NCBI RefSeq assembly: GCF_030386795.1
Contig: NZ_JANUQM010000021.1
Location: 1 to 64,000, forward strand
DNA length: 64,000 bases
Source of the DNA: Streptomyces sp. S.PNR 29
GTDB taxonomy: Bacteria > Actinomycetota > Actinomycetes > Streptomycetales > Streptomycetaceae
Direction of reading: 5' to 3'
The notes under the pieces are model-generated. The model was not told the DNA's origin and did not search any database. It saw nothing but the letters and a program-made list of their open reading frames with translations. Shown in pieces: positions 34,335-43,973 of this stretch (the stretch's first letter is position 1; each line of letters starts with the position of its first letter). A program made the translations under genes and the position numbers.

Positions 34335-35831
34335 TCAGTCCTTGAGCACCGGGAATTTCCGCGGCGCCAGCACCAGCAGCACCAGGAACGCCAGTGCGGC
34401 CGCGCACGCCGCGCCCAGGTAGACGGCGTGGACCGCGTCGGCGATCGCACGCCGCGTCGCCTCCGGGGCGGTGCCCGCGTCCAGTGCCCGCGTCACCGAG
34501 TCGAGGTCGCTCGCGCCGCCCAGCCGCGCGGCCAGTACGCCGTTGGCGACCGCGCCGAAGACGGACGCGCCGATCGTCTGGCCCGTCTGGCGGCAGAAGA
34601 GGACGGACGCGGTCGTCGTACCCCGCTCGGACCACCCCACCGTCGACTGGACGCCGACGATGAGCGGGAGCTGGAACAGGCCCAGGGCGGCGCCCAGCAG
34701 CAGCATGAGCAGGGCCGGCTGCCAGGCCTCGCCGGGGCAGGGGAGGAAGGGGAAGGCGAAGAGGATCAGGGCCGCCGCGCCGATGCCGAGCATCGCCGTG
34801 TCGCGGAAGCCGATCCTGCGGTAGACGTGCTGGCTGAGGGCTGCGGACACCGGCCAGCTCAACGTCCATACGGAGAGGACGAATCCGGCGGCCACCGGGG
34901 CGAGGCCGAGGACCGACTGGGCGTACGTGGGCAGGAAGACCGTGGGGGCCACCATCAGCAGGCCCAGCGCGCCCAGGGCGAGGTTGACCGCGGCGATCGT
35001 ACGGCGGCGCCACACCCAGCCGGGGATGATCGGGTCCGGTGCGCGGCGCTCCACCACGAAGACCGTGACCGCCAGTGCGAGTCCTGCGGTGAGCAGGGCG
35101 AGTGAGGGCGGCGACAGCCACGGCCACGCCACGCCGCCCTGCACCAGGGCGGTGAGCAGGATGCCGCCGCAGGCGAAGACGGCGAGTGCCCCTGCCCAGT
35201 CGACACGCGCGCGCGTGCCGGTGGTTGTCCGTTCCGGCTCGTGCAGGTGACGGACGATCAGCCACAGGGCGACCGCGCCGATCGGCAGGTTGACCAGGAA
35301 GATCCAGCGCCAGTCGGCGTACGCGGCCAGCACCCCGCCCAGGCCCGGACCCGCGACCGCCGACACCGCCCACACCGTGGACAGTTTGGACTGGATCTTC
35401 GGGCGGTCCTTGAGGGGGTACAGGTCGGCGGCGAGCGTCTGCACCGTGCCCTGCAGCGCGCCTCCGCCCAGGCCCTGCACGATGCGGAAGGCGATGAGCG
35501 CGGCCATGTTCCACGCCAGCGCGCACAGCAGGGAGCCCAGCAGGAACAGCGCTGCCCCTGCGATGAGGACCGGTTTGCGGCCGAAGGTGTCGGAGAGCTT
35601 GCCGTAGACGGGGAGGGTGACGGTCACGGCCAGCAGGTAGCCGGAGAACAGCCAGGAGAAGACGGAGAAGCCGCCCAGGTCGCCGACGATCTGCGGGACG
35701 GCCGTGGAGACGATGGTTGAGTCGAGCGCCGCCAGCGCCATCGCGAGCATGAGGGCGGCGACGACGGCGCCGCGGCGACTGGTGGCGGACTGCTTTGTGG
35801 TGTCGAGTGCCGCAGGTCTCGTACCGCCCAC
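34335..35831 (-). CDS. MFS drug exporter (DHA2, 14 TM)
   Basis: The product has 498 residues with about 14 membrane helices. Motif C-like ALDSTIVSTAVPQIVGDLGG opens helix 1, YLLAVTVTLPVYGKLSDTFGRKPV holds motif A, and AVAGPGLGGVLAAYADWRWIF is the antiporter motif C. It belongs to the EmrB/QacA group of proton-driven multidrug exporters. GGGGAAGGGGACC lies before the GTG start. The GNAT downstream may be cotranscribed. Substrate is unknown. Confidence 0.9.
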   Translation of the reverse strand: MGGTRPAALDTTKQSATSRRGAVVAALMLAMALAALDSTIVSTAVPQIVGDLGGFSVFSWLFSGYLLAVTVTLPVYGKLSDTFGRKPVLIAGAALFLLGSLLCALAWNMAALIAFRIVQGLGGGALQGTVQTLAADLYPLKDRPKIQSKLSTVWAVSAVAGPGLGGVLAAYADWRWIFLVNLPIGAVALWLIVRHLHEPERTTTGTRARVDWAGALAVFACGGILLTALVQGGVAWPWLSPPSLALLTAGLALAVTVFVVERRAPDPIIPGWVWRRRTIAAVNLALGALGLLMVAPTVFLPTYAQSVLGLAPVAAGFVLSVWTLSWPVSAALSQHVYRRIGFRDTAMLGIGAAALILFAFPFLPCPGEAWQPALLMLLLGAALGLFQLPLIVGVQSTVGWSERGTTTASVLFCRQTGQTIGASVFGAVANGVLAARLGGASDLDSVTRALDAGTAPEATRRAIADAVHAVYLGAACAAALAFLVLLVLAPRKFPVLKD

Positions 35832-36250
35832 CGGTCCCCTTCCCCGTGCCCCTTGCAGCTATCTGCCGACGGACAGCTTCCCACTTGACCCTGACGTCGC
35901 GGGAGGGTGGAGCCTGAGTGGACCGAGAGGTGGAGCGGACCCCGAGAAGGGCTCCCCCCGTCGGTGGACTGCCCCTAGGGGTACCTCCGTACTACGGCTC
36001 GGGGAGGGTTCGTACCGGCGGAGGATGAGACGGGACCGGCGCCGTCCTTAACCTGGCTTTACGCCGTCGGGGGGCGGTGTACCGCAGCTGTGGGGGTGGG
36101 GTTTTCCCCAGGAAAAGAGTGCGCTGAACACCAGCGCGCCGGGCCCTGTCCGGCGACGAGACTCATCGGCGTACCGCTTCGACCGAGCAGCACGCAGGGC
36201 GGGTTCGCGGATCCGCCTGCTCATCTGATGACCGACATAGGAGACTTACG
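35832..36250. other. 419-bp divergent intergenic region
   Basis: No gene is supported here. The region separates the MFS exporter from the ABC operon and must hold both promoters. It includes a weak copy of the dispersed repeat (35978-36007) and a GGGG-TTTT-CCCC-like stretch near 36097-36110. AGGAGAC lies 8 bases before the ABC start. Confidence 0.45.
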
Positions 36251-37039
36251 ATGACATCGGCCGTGACCATTCCCAGGCACGGGGGCACTGGAGGGCGTAC
36301 GGCCGTTGCCGCGCGGGCGCGGCAGGTCGTGAAGGCGTACGGGGCCGGGGAGACCCGCGTCGTCGCCCTCGACCACGTCGACGTGGACATCGCCCGCGGC
36401 CAGTTCACCGCGATCATGGGGCCTTCGGGGTCCGGCAAGTCCACGCTGATGCACTGCCTGGCCGGGCTGGACACCGTCACCAGCGGCAAGATCTACCTCG
36501 ACGAGACCGAGATCACCGGCCTGAAGGACAAGAAGCTCACCCAGTTGCGCCGGGACCGGATCGGCTTCATCTTCCAGGCCTTCAACCTGCTGCCGACGCT
36601 GAACGCGCTGGAGAACATCACGCTGCCCATGGACATAGCGGGCCGTAAGCCGGACCAGCAGTGGCTGGCGCGGGTCGTGGACACCGTCGGGCTCGGCGGG
36701 CGGCTCAAGCACCGGCCGACCCAGTTGTCCGGCGGCCAGCAGCAGCGTGTCGCGGTGGCGCGGGCGCTCGCGGCCCGGCCCGAGATCATCTTCGGGGACG
36801 AGCCGACCGGAAACCTCGACTCCCGCGCGGGCGCCGAAGTACTGGGCTTCCTGCGCCGGTCCGTGGACGAACTGGGGCAGACCATCGTGATGGTCACCCA
36901 CGACCCGGTGGCCGCCTCGTACGCGGACCGGGTGCTGTACCTGGCGGACGGCCGCATCGTCGACGAGATGCACCAGCCCACCGCCGAGCAGGTCCTGGAC
37001 CGCATGAAGGACTTCGACGCCCGGGGACGTACGTCATGA
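36251..37039 (+). CDS. ABC transporter ATP-binding protein (MacB/LolD type)
   Basis: The product has 262 residues. Walker A GPSGSGKST near residue 58, Q loop FIFQAFNLLPTLNALENI, the ABC signature LSGGQQQRVAVARAL near 162 and Walker B IIFGDEPTGNLDS are all present. The pattern is that of mechanotransmission (MacB/LolD/FtsE-like) systems. It overlaps the permease by ATGA. Related pairs in Streptomyces respond to cell-envelope stress or antibiotics, but no regulator gene is adjacent. Confidence 0.93.
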   Translation: MTSAVTIPRHGGTGGRTAVAARARQVVKAYGAGETRVVALDHVDVDIARGQFTAIMGPSGSGKSTLMHCLAGLDTVTSGKIYLDETEITGLKDKKLTQLRRDRIGFIFQAFNLLPTLNALENITLPMDIAGRKPDQQWLARVVDTVGLGGRLKHRPTQLSGGQQQRVAVARALAARPEIIFGDEPTGNLDSRAGAEVLGFLRRSVDELGQTIVMVTHDPVAASYADRVLYLADGRIVDEMHQPTAEQVLDRMKDFDARGRTS

Positions 37040-39600
37040 CCGTCCTGAAGACCTCGATGCGCAACTTCCTCGCGCACAAGGGACGCATGGCGCTGTCGGC
37101 CGTGGCCGTGCTGCTGTCGGTGGCGTTCGTGTCGGGGACGCTCGTGTTCACCGACACCATGAACACGACGTTCGACAAGCTCTTCGCCGTCACCTCCTCC
37201 GATGTGACGGTCAGCCCGAAGGAGGCCAGGAGCGAGGAGACCGCGCAGAACGGCGTGCCGGAGTCGATGCCGGCGTCCGTGCTGGAGCAGGTCCGCCGGG
37301 CCGAGGGCGTCAAGTCCGCCGAGGGTGCGGTCGGTTCGGCGAACGTGACCGTCGTCGACAGCGACAACAAGAACATGGGGTCCACCAACGGGGCCCCCAC
37401 GTTCGCCGGGAACTGGACGAAGAACGACCTGCGGTCCATGGAGATCACCTCCGGTCACGCCCCGCGCGGCCCCACCGAGGTGATGGTCGACGCCGACACC
37501 GCCGACAAGCACGGCCTGGAGCTCGGTGACGAACTGCGCACCATCGCGCAGACCGGTGACTTCACGGCGAAGATCGTCGGCATCGCCACCTTCAAGGTGA
37601 CCAACCCCGGTGCCTCCGTCGTCTACTTCGACACGGCCACCGCGCAGCGCGAACTCCTCGGCGCCACCGGCCGGTTCACCCAGCTCAACATCACCGCCGC
37701 GTCCGGGGTCTCCGACGAGCGGCTCAAGCGGAACGTCTCCCAGGCGCTGGACGGCTCGTTCAAGATCCAGACGCAGCAGGAGAACGCCGACGAGAACCGC
37801 CAGGACGTCGGCGAGTTCATGAACGTCATCAAGTACGCCATGCTCGGCTTCGCCGGGATCGCGTTCCTGGTCGGCATCTTCCTGATCATCAACACCTTCT
37901 CGATGCTGGTCGCCCAGCGGACGAGGGAGATCGGCCTGATGCGGGCCATCGGCTCCTCCCGCAAGCAGGTCAACCGCTCGGTGCTGGTCGAGGCGCTGCT
38001 CCTCGGCGTCGTCGGCTCGATCCTGGGCGTCGGCGCGGGCGTCGGCATCGCCGTCGGACTGATGAAGCTCATGTCGATGGCCGACATGAACCTCTCCACG
38101 GACGACCTGACCGTGAAGACGACCACCCCGGTGATCGGCATGATCCTCGGCGTCGTGGTCACCGTGCTCGCCGCCTACCTGCCGGCCCGCCGCGCCGGCA
38201 AGGTCTCCCCGATGGCCGCACTGCGCGACGCCGGAACACCGGCCGACGGCCGGGCCGGATGGGTGCGCGGTCTGATCGGCCTGGTGCTCACCGGCGCCGG
38301 CGCCTTCGCCCTGTACGCGGCGGGCACCGCCGACAAGGCGAAGGACGGCTCCCTGTTCCTCGGCGGGGGCGTGGTGCTGTCCCTGATCGGCTTCGTCGTC
38401 ATCGGCCCGCTGCTGGCGGGCGGGGTCGTGCGGGTGATCAGCGCGGTACTGCTGCGGGCCTTCGGACCCGTGGGCCGCATGGCGGAGCGCAACGCCCTGC
38501 GCAACCCGCGCCGCACCGGCGCCACGGGCGCGGCCCTGATGATCGGCCTGGCCCTGGTGGCCTGCCTGTCGGTGGTCGGCTCCTCGATGGTCGCCTCGGC
38601 CACCAGCGAACTGGACAAGTCCGTCGGCGCCGACTTCATCGTCGAGGGCGGCCAGCGGATCGTCCCGCAGGCCGAGAAGGCGATGCGGGAGACGCCCGGC
38701 CTCGCCCACGTCACCCGCTACAAGATGCTCGACGCCACGCTGACCTCGCCCGACGGCAAGACCGAGGACGACGGCATCACGGCCGCCGACCCGACGTACG
38801 CCCAGGACCTGCGCCGCCCCACGACGGCGGGCAGCCTCTCGGCCGCCTACGGCAAGGACGCCATGTCGGTCGGCTCGGAGTACGCCAAGAAGCACGGCGT
38901 GCACGTCGGCGACACCATCACCGTGGCCTTCAAGGGCGGCGAGACGGCGAAGCTGAAGGTCGCCGCCATCACCGACGACGACACCGCCCTCGACCAGGGC
39001 GCCCGCTACATCAGCATCGCGACGATGCAGAAGTACCTGCCCGCGGACAGGATCCCGCCCAACACGATCATGTTCGCCGAGGCCAAGGACGGCCAGGAGG
39101 AGCAGGCCTACGCGGCCCTGAAGAAGTCCCTGGACCGGTACCCGCAGTACCAGGTCCGTGACCAGACCGACTACAAGGAGGAGCTGAAGGACCAGATCGG
39201 CCAGCTGCTGAACATGGTCTACGGCCTGCTGGCCCTGGCGATCATCGTGGCGGTCCTCGGTGTGGTCAACACCCTGGCCCTGTCGGTGGTCGAGCGGACC
39301 CGCGAGATAGGCCTCATGCGCGCCATCGGCCTCTCCCGCCGTCAGCTGCGCCGCATGATCCGCATGGAGTCCGTGGTCATCGCCCTCTTCGGCGCCCTGC
39401 TGGGCCTGGGCCTGGGCATGGGCTGGGGCGCCACCGCCCAGAAGCTGCTCGCCCTGGAGGGCCTGAACGTCCTCGACATCCCCTGGCCGACGATCATCGG
39501 CGTCTTCATCGGCTCCGCCTTCGTGGGCCTGTTCGCCGCCCTGATCCCGGCGTTCCGCGCGGGCCGCATGAACGTCCTGAAGGCGATCGCCACGGAGTAG
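37036..39600 (+). CDS. ABC transporter permease with two FtsX domains
   Basis: The product has 854 residues. An N-terminal helix (residues ~19-38) is followed by a large extracytoplasmic domain, three helices with an FtsX core (TFSMLVAQRTREIGLMRAIG near residue 290), two central helices, a second extracytoplasmic domain and a second FtsX core (NTLALSVVERTREIGLMRAI near 745). This duplicated layout is common in actinobacterial MacB-type exporters. The permease works with the preceding ATPase. Substrate is unknown. Confidence 0.92.
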   Translation: MTVLKTSMRNFLAHKGRMALSAVAVLLSVAFVSGTLVFTDTMNTTFDKLFAVTSSDVTVSPKEARSEETAQNGVPESMPASVLEQVRRAEGVKSAEGAVGSANVTVVDSDNKNMGSTNGAPTFAGNWTKNDLRSMEITSGHAPRGPTEVMVDADTADKHGLELGDELRTIAQTGDFTAKIVGIATFKVTNPGASVVYFDTATAQRELLGATGRFTQLNITAASGVSDERLKRNVSQALDGSFKIQTQQENADENRQDVGEFMNVIKYAMLGFAGIAFLVGIFLIINTFSMLVAQRTREIGLMRAIGSSRKQVNRSVLVEALLLGVVGSILGVGAGVGIAVGLMKLMSMADMNLSTDDLTVKTTTPVIGMILGVVVTVLAAYLPARRAGKVSPMAALRDAGTPADGRAGWVRGLIGLVLTGAGAFALYAAGTADKAKDGSLFLGGGVVLSLIGFVVIGPLLAGGVVRVISAVLLRAFGPVGRMAERNALRNPRRTGATGAALMIGLALVACLSVVGSSMVASATSELDKSVGADFIVEGGQRIVPQAEKAMRETPGLAHVTRYKMLDATLTSPDGKTEDDGITAADPTYAQDLRRPTTAGSLSAAYGKDAMSVGSEYAKKHGVHVGDTITVAFKGGETAKLKVAAITDDDTALDQGARYISIATMQKYLPADRIPPNTIMFAEAKDGQEEQAYAALKKSLDRYPQYQVRDQTDYKEELKDQIGQLLNMVYGLLALAIIVAVLGVVNTLALSVVERTREIGLMRAIGLSRRQLRRMIRMESVVIALFGALLGLGLGMGWGATAQKLLALEGLNVLDIPWPTIIGVFIGSAFVGLFAALIPAFRAGRMNVLKAIATE

Positions 39601-39619
39601 CCATCACGGGCGGGGAGAC

Positions 39620-39657
39620 CCGGCGCCGAGAAGCCACGGGGGGCTTCTCGGCGCCGG
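39620..39657 (+). terminator. 16-bp stem-loop terminator after the ABC permease
   Basis: CCGGCGCCGAGAAGCC pairs with its exact complement across a 6-base loop, 20 bp after the permease stop. Confidence 0.8.
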
Positions 39658-39684
39658 CTGTTCTCAGTGCCGGCCGGTATTAAC

Positions 39685-39812
39685 TCAGCCCGTCCGGCGT
39701 TTGAGGACGAGGCCGTCCAGGCCGAAGCGGGGTCTGGGGGCGCAGCTCCCAGCGGGGTCCAGGGGCAGAGCCCCTGGCGGGGTCCGGGGCAGCGCCCCGG
39801 GACGGGACGGGT
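39685..39812. repeat. REP-like Streptomyces intergenic repeat with three tandem hairpins
   Basis: The element opens with CAGCCCGTCCGGCGTTTGAG, a sequence I know to be very common in Streptomyces intergenic DNA. Three successive GC hairpins follow: CTGGGGGC/GCTCCCAG near 39734, CCAGGGGC/GCCCCTGG near 39759 and CCGGGGC/GCCCCGG near 39784. Each is flanked by GGGGTCC. It ends in GGGACGGGACGGG. Confidence 0.7.
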
Positions 39813-39876
39813 AGGGGCGGCGGGGGCGAAAAACGTTCGACGCCGCCCGGAACGCCCGGCACCCGAAGAACGCACG

Positions 39877-39885
39877 TTATCCACA
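39877..39885 (+). promoter_or_regulatory. isolated DnaA box upstream of mfd
   Basis: TTATCCACA is a perfect DnaA-box 9-mer, 105 bp before the mfd start. A single box does not make an origin, but DnaA can regulate transcription from such sites. Confidence 0.4.
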
Positions 39886-39989
39886 GCCCCCGACGCACGC
39901 CGGCGCAGCGTCGTACGCTGGACACCCCCGGCCCGCCCAGCGCGTCGGGCCCGTCGTGTTGCCCGCCCCCGGACGAAAGCCGCCCCCGA

Positions 39990-42900
39990 ATGAGCCTGCA
40001 CGGTCTGCTCGACGCCGTCGTCAAGGACACCGCCCTCGCGGAAGCGATCAAGGCCGCCGCAGACGGCAACCGCATGCACGTCGACCTGGTCGGCCCGCCG
40101 GCGGCCCGCCCCTTCGCGGTCGCGGCCCTGGCCCGCGAGACCGGCCGCCCGGTGCTGGCGGTGACGGCGACGGGACGCGAGGCGGAGGACCTGGCCGCCG
40201 CCCTGCGCTCCCTGCTCCCGCCGGAGGGAGTCGTGGAGTACCCCTCCTGGGAGACCCTCCCGCACGAGCGGCTCAGCCCCCGCAGCGACACCGTGGGCCG
40301 GCGCCTCGCCGTCCTGCGCCGCCTCGCCCACCCCACCCCCGACGACCCCGAGACCGGCCCGGTCTCCGTCGTCGTGGCCCCGGTACGGTCCGTGCTGCAG
40401 CCGCAGGTCAAGGGCCTCGGCGACCTGGAACCCGTCTCCCTGAAGACCGGCCGGACCGCCGACCTGAACGACGTGGTGGACGCGCTGGCCGCCGCCGCGT
40501 ACGCGCGCGTGGAGCTGGTCGAGAAGCGCGGCGAGTTCGCCGTACGGGGCGGCATCCTCGACGTCTTCCCGCCCACCGAGGAACACCCCCTGCGCGTCGA
40601 GTTCTGGGGCGACGACGTCGAGGAGATCCGCTACTTCAAGGTCGCGGACCAGCGCTCACTGGAGGTCGCCGAGCACGGCTTGTGGGCGCCGCCCTGCCGT
40701 GAGCTGCTGCTGACCGAAGAGGTCCGCACCCGCGCGCGTGCCCTCGCCGAACAGCACCCCGAGCTCGGCGAACTCCTCGGCAAGATCGCCGAGGGCATCG
40801 CGGTGGAGGGCATGGAGTCCCTGGCGCCCGTCCTCGTCGACGACATGGAGCTGCTGCTCGACGTGCTGCCCAAGGGCGCCATGGCCCTGGTGTGCGACCC
40901 GGAGCGGGTACGCACGCGTGCCGCCGACCTCGTGGCCACCTCGCAGGAGTTCCTGCAGGCCTCCTGGGCCGCCACCGCCGGCGGTGGCGAGGCGCCCATC
41001 GACGTCGGCGCGGCCTCCCTGTGGTCCATCGCCGACGTCCGGGACCGGGCCCGCGAGCTGGACATGATGTGGTGGTCGGTGTCGCCCTTCGCCGCCGACG
41101 AGGAGCTCGACGCTGACACGCTCAAGCTCGGCATGCACGCCCCCGAGACCTACCGCGGCGACACCGCCAAGGCACTCGCCGACACCAAGGGCTGGCTCGC
41201 CGACGGCTGGCGCACGGTCTTCGTCACCGAGGGCCACGGCCCGGCCACCCGCACCGTCGAGGTGCTCGGCGGTGAAGGCATCGCGGCCCGCCTGGACGTC
41301 GATCTGACGGAGCTCAGCCCGTCCGTCGTGCACGTGGCGTGCGGCTCGATCGACTACGGCTTCGTCGACCCGGCGCTGAAGCTCGCCGTGCTGACGGAGA
41401 CCGACCTGTCCGGCCAGAAGGCCGCCGGGCGCGACGGCGCCCGCATGCCCGCCCGGCGCCGCAAGACCATCGACCCGCTCACCTTGGAGGCGGGCGACTA
41501 CATCGTCCACGAACAGCACGGCGTCGGCCGCTACATCGAGATGGTGCAGCGCACCGTGCAGGGCGCGACCCGCGAGTACCTGGTCGTGGAGTACGCCCCC
41601 GCCAAGCGCGGCCAGCCCGGCGACCGCCTCTACATCCCCACCGACCAGCTGGAGCAGATCACCAAGTACGTCGGCGGCGAGGCACCCACCCTGCACCGCC
41701 TGGGCGGCGCCGACTGGACCAAGACCAAGGCCCGCGCGAAGAAGGCCGTCAAGGAGATCGCCGCCGACCTCATCAAGCTGTACAGCGCGCGCATGGCGGC
41801 GCCGGGACACGCGTTCGGGACGGACACCCCCTGGCAGCGCGAGCTGGAGGACGCCTTCCCGTACGCGGAGACGCCCGACCAGCTCACCACCATCGCCGAG
41901 GTCAAGGAGGACATGGAGAAGTCGGTCCCCATGGACCGCCTGATCTGCGGCGACGTCGGCTACGGCAAGACGGAGATCGCGGTGCGGGCCGCCTTCAAGG
42001 CCGTACAGGACGGCAAGCAGGTCGCCGTCCTGGTACCCACCACCCTGCTCGTACAGCAGCACTTCGGGACGTTCAGCGAGCGGTACGCCCAGTTCCCGGT
42101 GACCGTGCGGGCACTGTCCCGGTTCCAGACCGACACCGAGGCCAAGGCGGTCCTGGAGGGTCTGCGCGAGGGCTCGGTGGACATCGTCATCGGCACCCAC
42201 CGGCTGTTCTCCTCGGAGACGAAGTTCAAGGACCTGGGCCTGGTCATCGTCGACGAGGAGCAGCGCTTCGGCGTCGAGCACAAGGAGCAGCTGAAGAAGC
42301 TGCGCGCCAACGTCGACGTGCTGACGATGTCCGCGACCCCGATCCCGAGGACGCTGGAGATGGCGGTCACGGGCATCCGCGAGATGTCGACGATCACCAC
42401 GCCCCCCGAGGAGCGGCACCCGGTCCTGACCTTCGTCGGCCCGTACGAGGAGAAGCAGATCGGCGCCGCGATCCGCCGCGAACTGCTGCGCGAGGGCCAG
42501 GTCTTCTACATCCACAACCGCGTCGAGTCGATCGACCGCGCGGCGGCCCGCCTGCGCGAGATCGTCCCCGAGGCGCGCATCGCCACCGCCCACGGCCAGA
42601 TGTCGGAGTCGGCCCTGGAGCAGGTCGTCGTCGACTTCTGGGAGAAGAAGTTCGACGTGCTGGTGTCGACGACGATCGTCGAGTCGGGCATCGACATCTC
42701 CAACGCCAACACGCTCATCGTGGAGCGCGGCGACACCTTCGGCCTGTCCCAGCTGCACCAGCTGCGCGGCCGGGTCGGCCGGGGACGGGAACGCGGCTAC
42801 GCCTACTTCCTCTACCCGCCGGAGAAGCCCCTGACGGAGACCGCCCACGAGCGGCTGGCGACCATCGCCCAGCACACCGAGATGGGCGCCGGCATGTACG

Positions 42901-43523
42901 TGGCGATGAAGGACCTGGAGATCCGAGGCGCCGGAAACCTGCTGGGCGGCGAGCAGTCCGGTCACATCGCGGGCGTCGGCTTCGACCTGTACGTCCGGAT
43001 GGTCGGCGAGGCGGTCGCCGACTACCGGCGCCAGCTGGAGACCGGCGAGATCGAGGAGGAGCCGCCGCTGGAGGTCAAGATCGAACTCCCCGTCGACGCG
43101 CACGTCCCGCACGACTACGCCCCCGGCGAGCGGCTGCGCCTCCAGGCGTACCGCGCCATCGCCTCCGCCAACACCGAGCAGGACATCGCCTCCGTACGCG
43201 AGGAACTCGTCGACCGCTACGGCAAGCTGCCCGAACCGGTGGAGAACCTCCTCCTGGTGGCCGGTCTGCGCATGCTCGCACGCGCGTGTGGCGTCGGCGA
43301 GATCGTCCTGCAGGGCACCAACATCCGCTTCGCGCCGGTGGAGCTGCGCGAGTCGCAGGAACTGCGGGTCAAGCGGCTGTACCCCGGCACCGTCATCAAG
43401 CCGGCGGTGCACCAGGTGCTGGTGCCGCGCCCGAAGACCGCCAAGGTGGGCGGCAAGCCGCTGGTCGGGCGGGACCTGCTGGCGTGGGTCGGGGAGTTCC
43501 TGACGACGGTGCTCGGGTCGTAG
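39990..43523 (+). CDS. mfd: transcription-repair coupling factor
   Basis: Mfd (1177 aa) removes stalled RNA polymerase and recruits UvrA. The N-terminal UvrB-homology region (GVVEYPSWETLPHERLSPRSD) is followed by the RNAP-interacting CarD-like domain (GDYIVHEQHGVGRYIEM near residue 500) and the RecG-like translocase. That module holds Walker A GDVGYGKTEIAVRAA, DEEQ in VIVDEEQRFGVEHK, motif III TMSATPIPRTLEM and motif VI QLRGRVGRGRERGY. The C-terminal TRCF domain is present. Length is normal. The start context is poor in Shine-Dalgarno signal. Confidence 0.96.
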   Translation: MSLHGLLDAVVKDTALAEAIKAAADGNRMHVDLVGPPAARPFAVAALARETGRPVLAVTATGREAEDLAAALRSLLPPEGVVEYPSWETLPHERLSPRSDTVGRRLAVLRRLAHPTPDDPETGPVSVVVAPVRSVLQPQVKGLGDLEPVSLKTGRTADLNDVVDALAAAAYARVELVEKRGEFAVRGGILDVFPPTEEHPLRVEFWGDDVEEIRYFKVADQRSLEVAEHGLWAPPCRELLLTEEVRTRARALAEQHPELGELLGKIAEGIAVEGMESLAPVLVDDMELLLDVLPKGAMALVCDPERVRTRAADLVATSQEFLQASWAATAGGGEAPIDVGAASLWSIADVRDRARELDMMWWSVSPFAADEELDADTLKLGMHAPETYRGDTAKALADTKGWLADGWRTVFVTEGHGPATRTVEVLGGEGIAARLDVDLTELSPSVVHVACGSIDYGFVDPALKLAVLTETDLSGQKAAGRDGARMPARRRKTIDPLTLEAGDYIVHEQHGVGRYIEMVQRTVQGATREYLVVEYAPAKRGQPGDRLYIPTDQLEQITKYVGGEAPTLHRLGGADWTKTKARAKKAVKEIAADLIKLYSARMAAPGHAFGTDTPWQRELEDAFPYAETPDQLTTIAEVKEDMEKSVPMDRLICGDVGYGKTEIAVRAAFKAVQDGKQVAVLVPTTLLVQQHFGTFSERYAQFPVTVRALSRFQTDTEAKAVLEGLREGSVDIVIGTHRLFSSETKFKDLGLVIVDEEQRFGVEHKEQLKKLRANVDVLTMSATPIPRTLEMAVTGIREMSTITTPPEERHPVLTFVGPYEEKQIGAAIRRELLREGQVFYIHNRVESIDRAAARLREIVPEARIATAHGQMSESALEQVVVDFWEKKFDVLVSTTIVESGIDISNANTLIVERGDTFGLSQLHQLRGRVGRGRERGYAYFLYPPEKPLTETAHERLATIAQHTEMGAGMYVAMKDLEIRGAGNLLGGEQSGHIAGVGFDLYVRMVGEAVADYRRQLETGEIEEEPPLEVKIELPVDAHVPHDYAPGERLRLQAYRAIASANTEQDIASVREELVDRYGKLPEPVENLLLVAGLRMLARACGVGEIVLQGTNIRFAPVELRESQELRVKRLYPGTVIKPAVHQVLVPRPKTAKVGGKPLVGRDLLAWVGEFLTTVLGS

Positions 43524-43540
43524 CCCCGTTCCCGGGCGCT

Positions 43541-43579
43541 GTCAGGCCACCGGCCGTACGCGGGCGCCGGTGGCCTGAC
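43541..43579. terminator. stem-loop overlapping the 3' end of the MerR gene
   Basis: GTCAGGCCACCGGC and its complement form a 14-bp stem with an 11-base loop, lying 18 bp after the mfd stop. It includes the stop and last 12 codons of the convergent MerR gene, so one sequence encodes protein and serves as terminator for mfd. Confidence 0.72.
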
Positions 43580-43973
43580 GCAGGGCCGCCGCCAGCCGGT
43601 CGCGCACCGCGACCTGCGCGGCGATCCGGGCGTCCATCACGGCGAGGCGTTCGGCGGCGACCTGAAGTGCCTTGTCCGAGGCGGGGCCGGCGGTGACGTC
43701 GCCGTCCAGGCACGGCAGGAACACCTGTACGTCGTCCAGGGTGAGCCCCGCGTCCAGGAGATACCGGATGTTGCGGACCCGGACGGCCGTACCGGCGTCG
43801 TAGAGCCGGTAGCCGTTCGCCGCGCGCTCGGAGGTGATCAGCCCCGCCTGCTCGTAGTGGCGCAGGGCGCGCGGTGTCGTACCGGTCGCCTCGGCGAGCT
43901 CTCCGATCCGCAGGGGGCGGGCCGTACGGGGCCGTTCCGGGTGATCCAGCCGTTCCATGCGGATCAGTGTCAT
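43542..43973 (-). CDS. MerR-family regulator
   Basis: The product has 143 residues. The N-terminal MerR winged helix LRIGELAEATGTTPRALRHYEQAGLI continues into ANGYRLYDAGTAVRVRNIRYLLDAG, then a long dimerisation helix. There is no Cys cluster typical of metal sensors apart from FLPCLDG. It starts within the stop of the SDR gene (ATGA), so the two form one operon. A MerR-type palindrome lies just upstream of the SDR gene, suggesting autoregulation. Inducer unknown. Confidence 0.88.
   Translation of the reverse strand: MTLIRMERLDHPERPRTARPLRIGELAEATGTTPRALRHYEQAGLITSERAANGYRLYDAGTAVRVRNIRYLLDAGLTLDDVQVFLPCLDGDVTAGPASDKALQVAAERLAVMDARIAAQVAVRDRLAAALRQATGARVRPVA

Larger units (their letters stand above)
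39601..39989. other. 389-bp intergenic region before mfd
   Basis: No gene is seen. In order it holds a terminator (39620-39657), a REP-like repeat (39685-39812), a perfect DnaA box TTATCCACA (39877-39885) and a probable mfd promoter near TCGTACGCTGGAC at 39911-39923. Confidence 0.6.

Noticed and set aside
39877..39885. Possible replication origin from the DnaA box
   Set aside because: There is only one box here, with no cluster and no dnaA/dnaN context; it is treated as a regulatory candidate.
40656..43412. 918-codon minus-strand frame over mfd
   Set aside because: Shadow of mfd; no ribosome binding site or recognisable domain.
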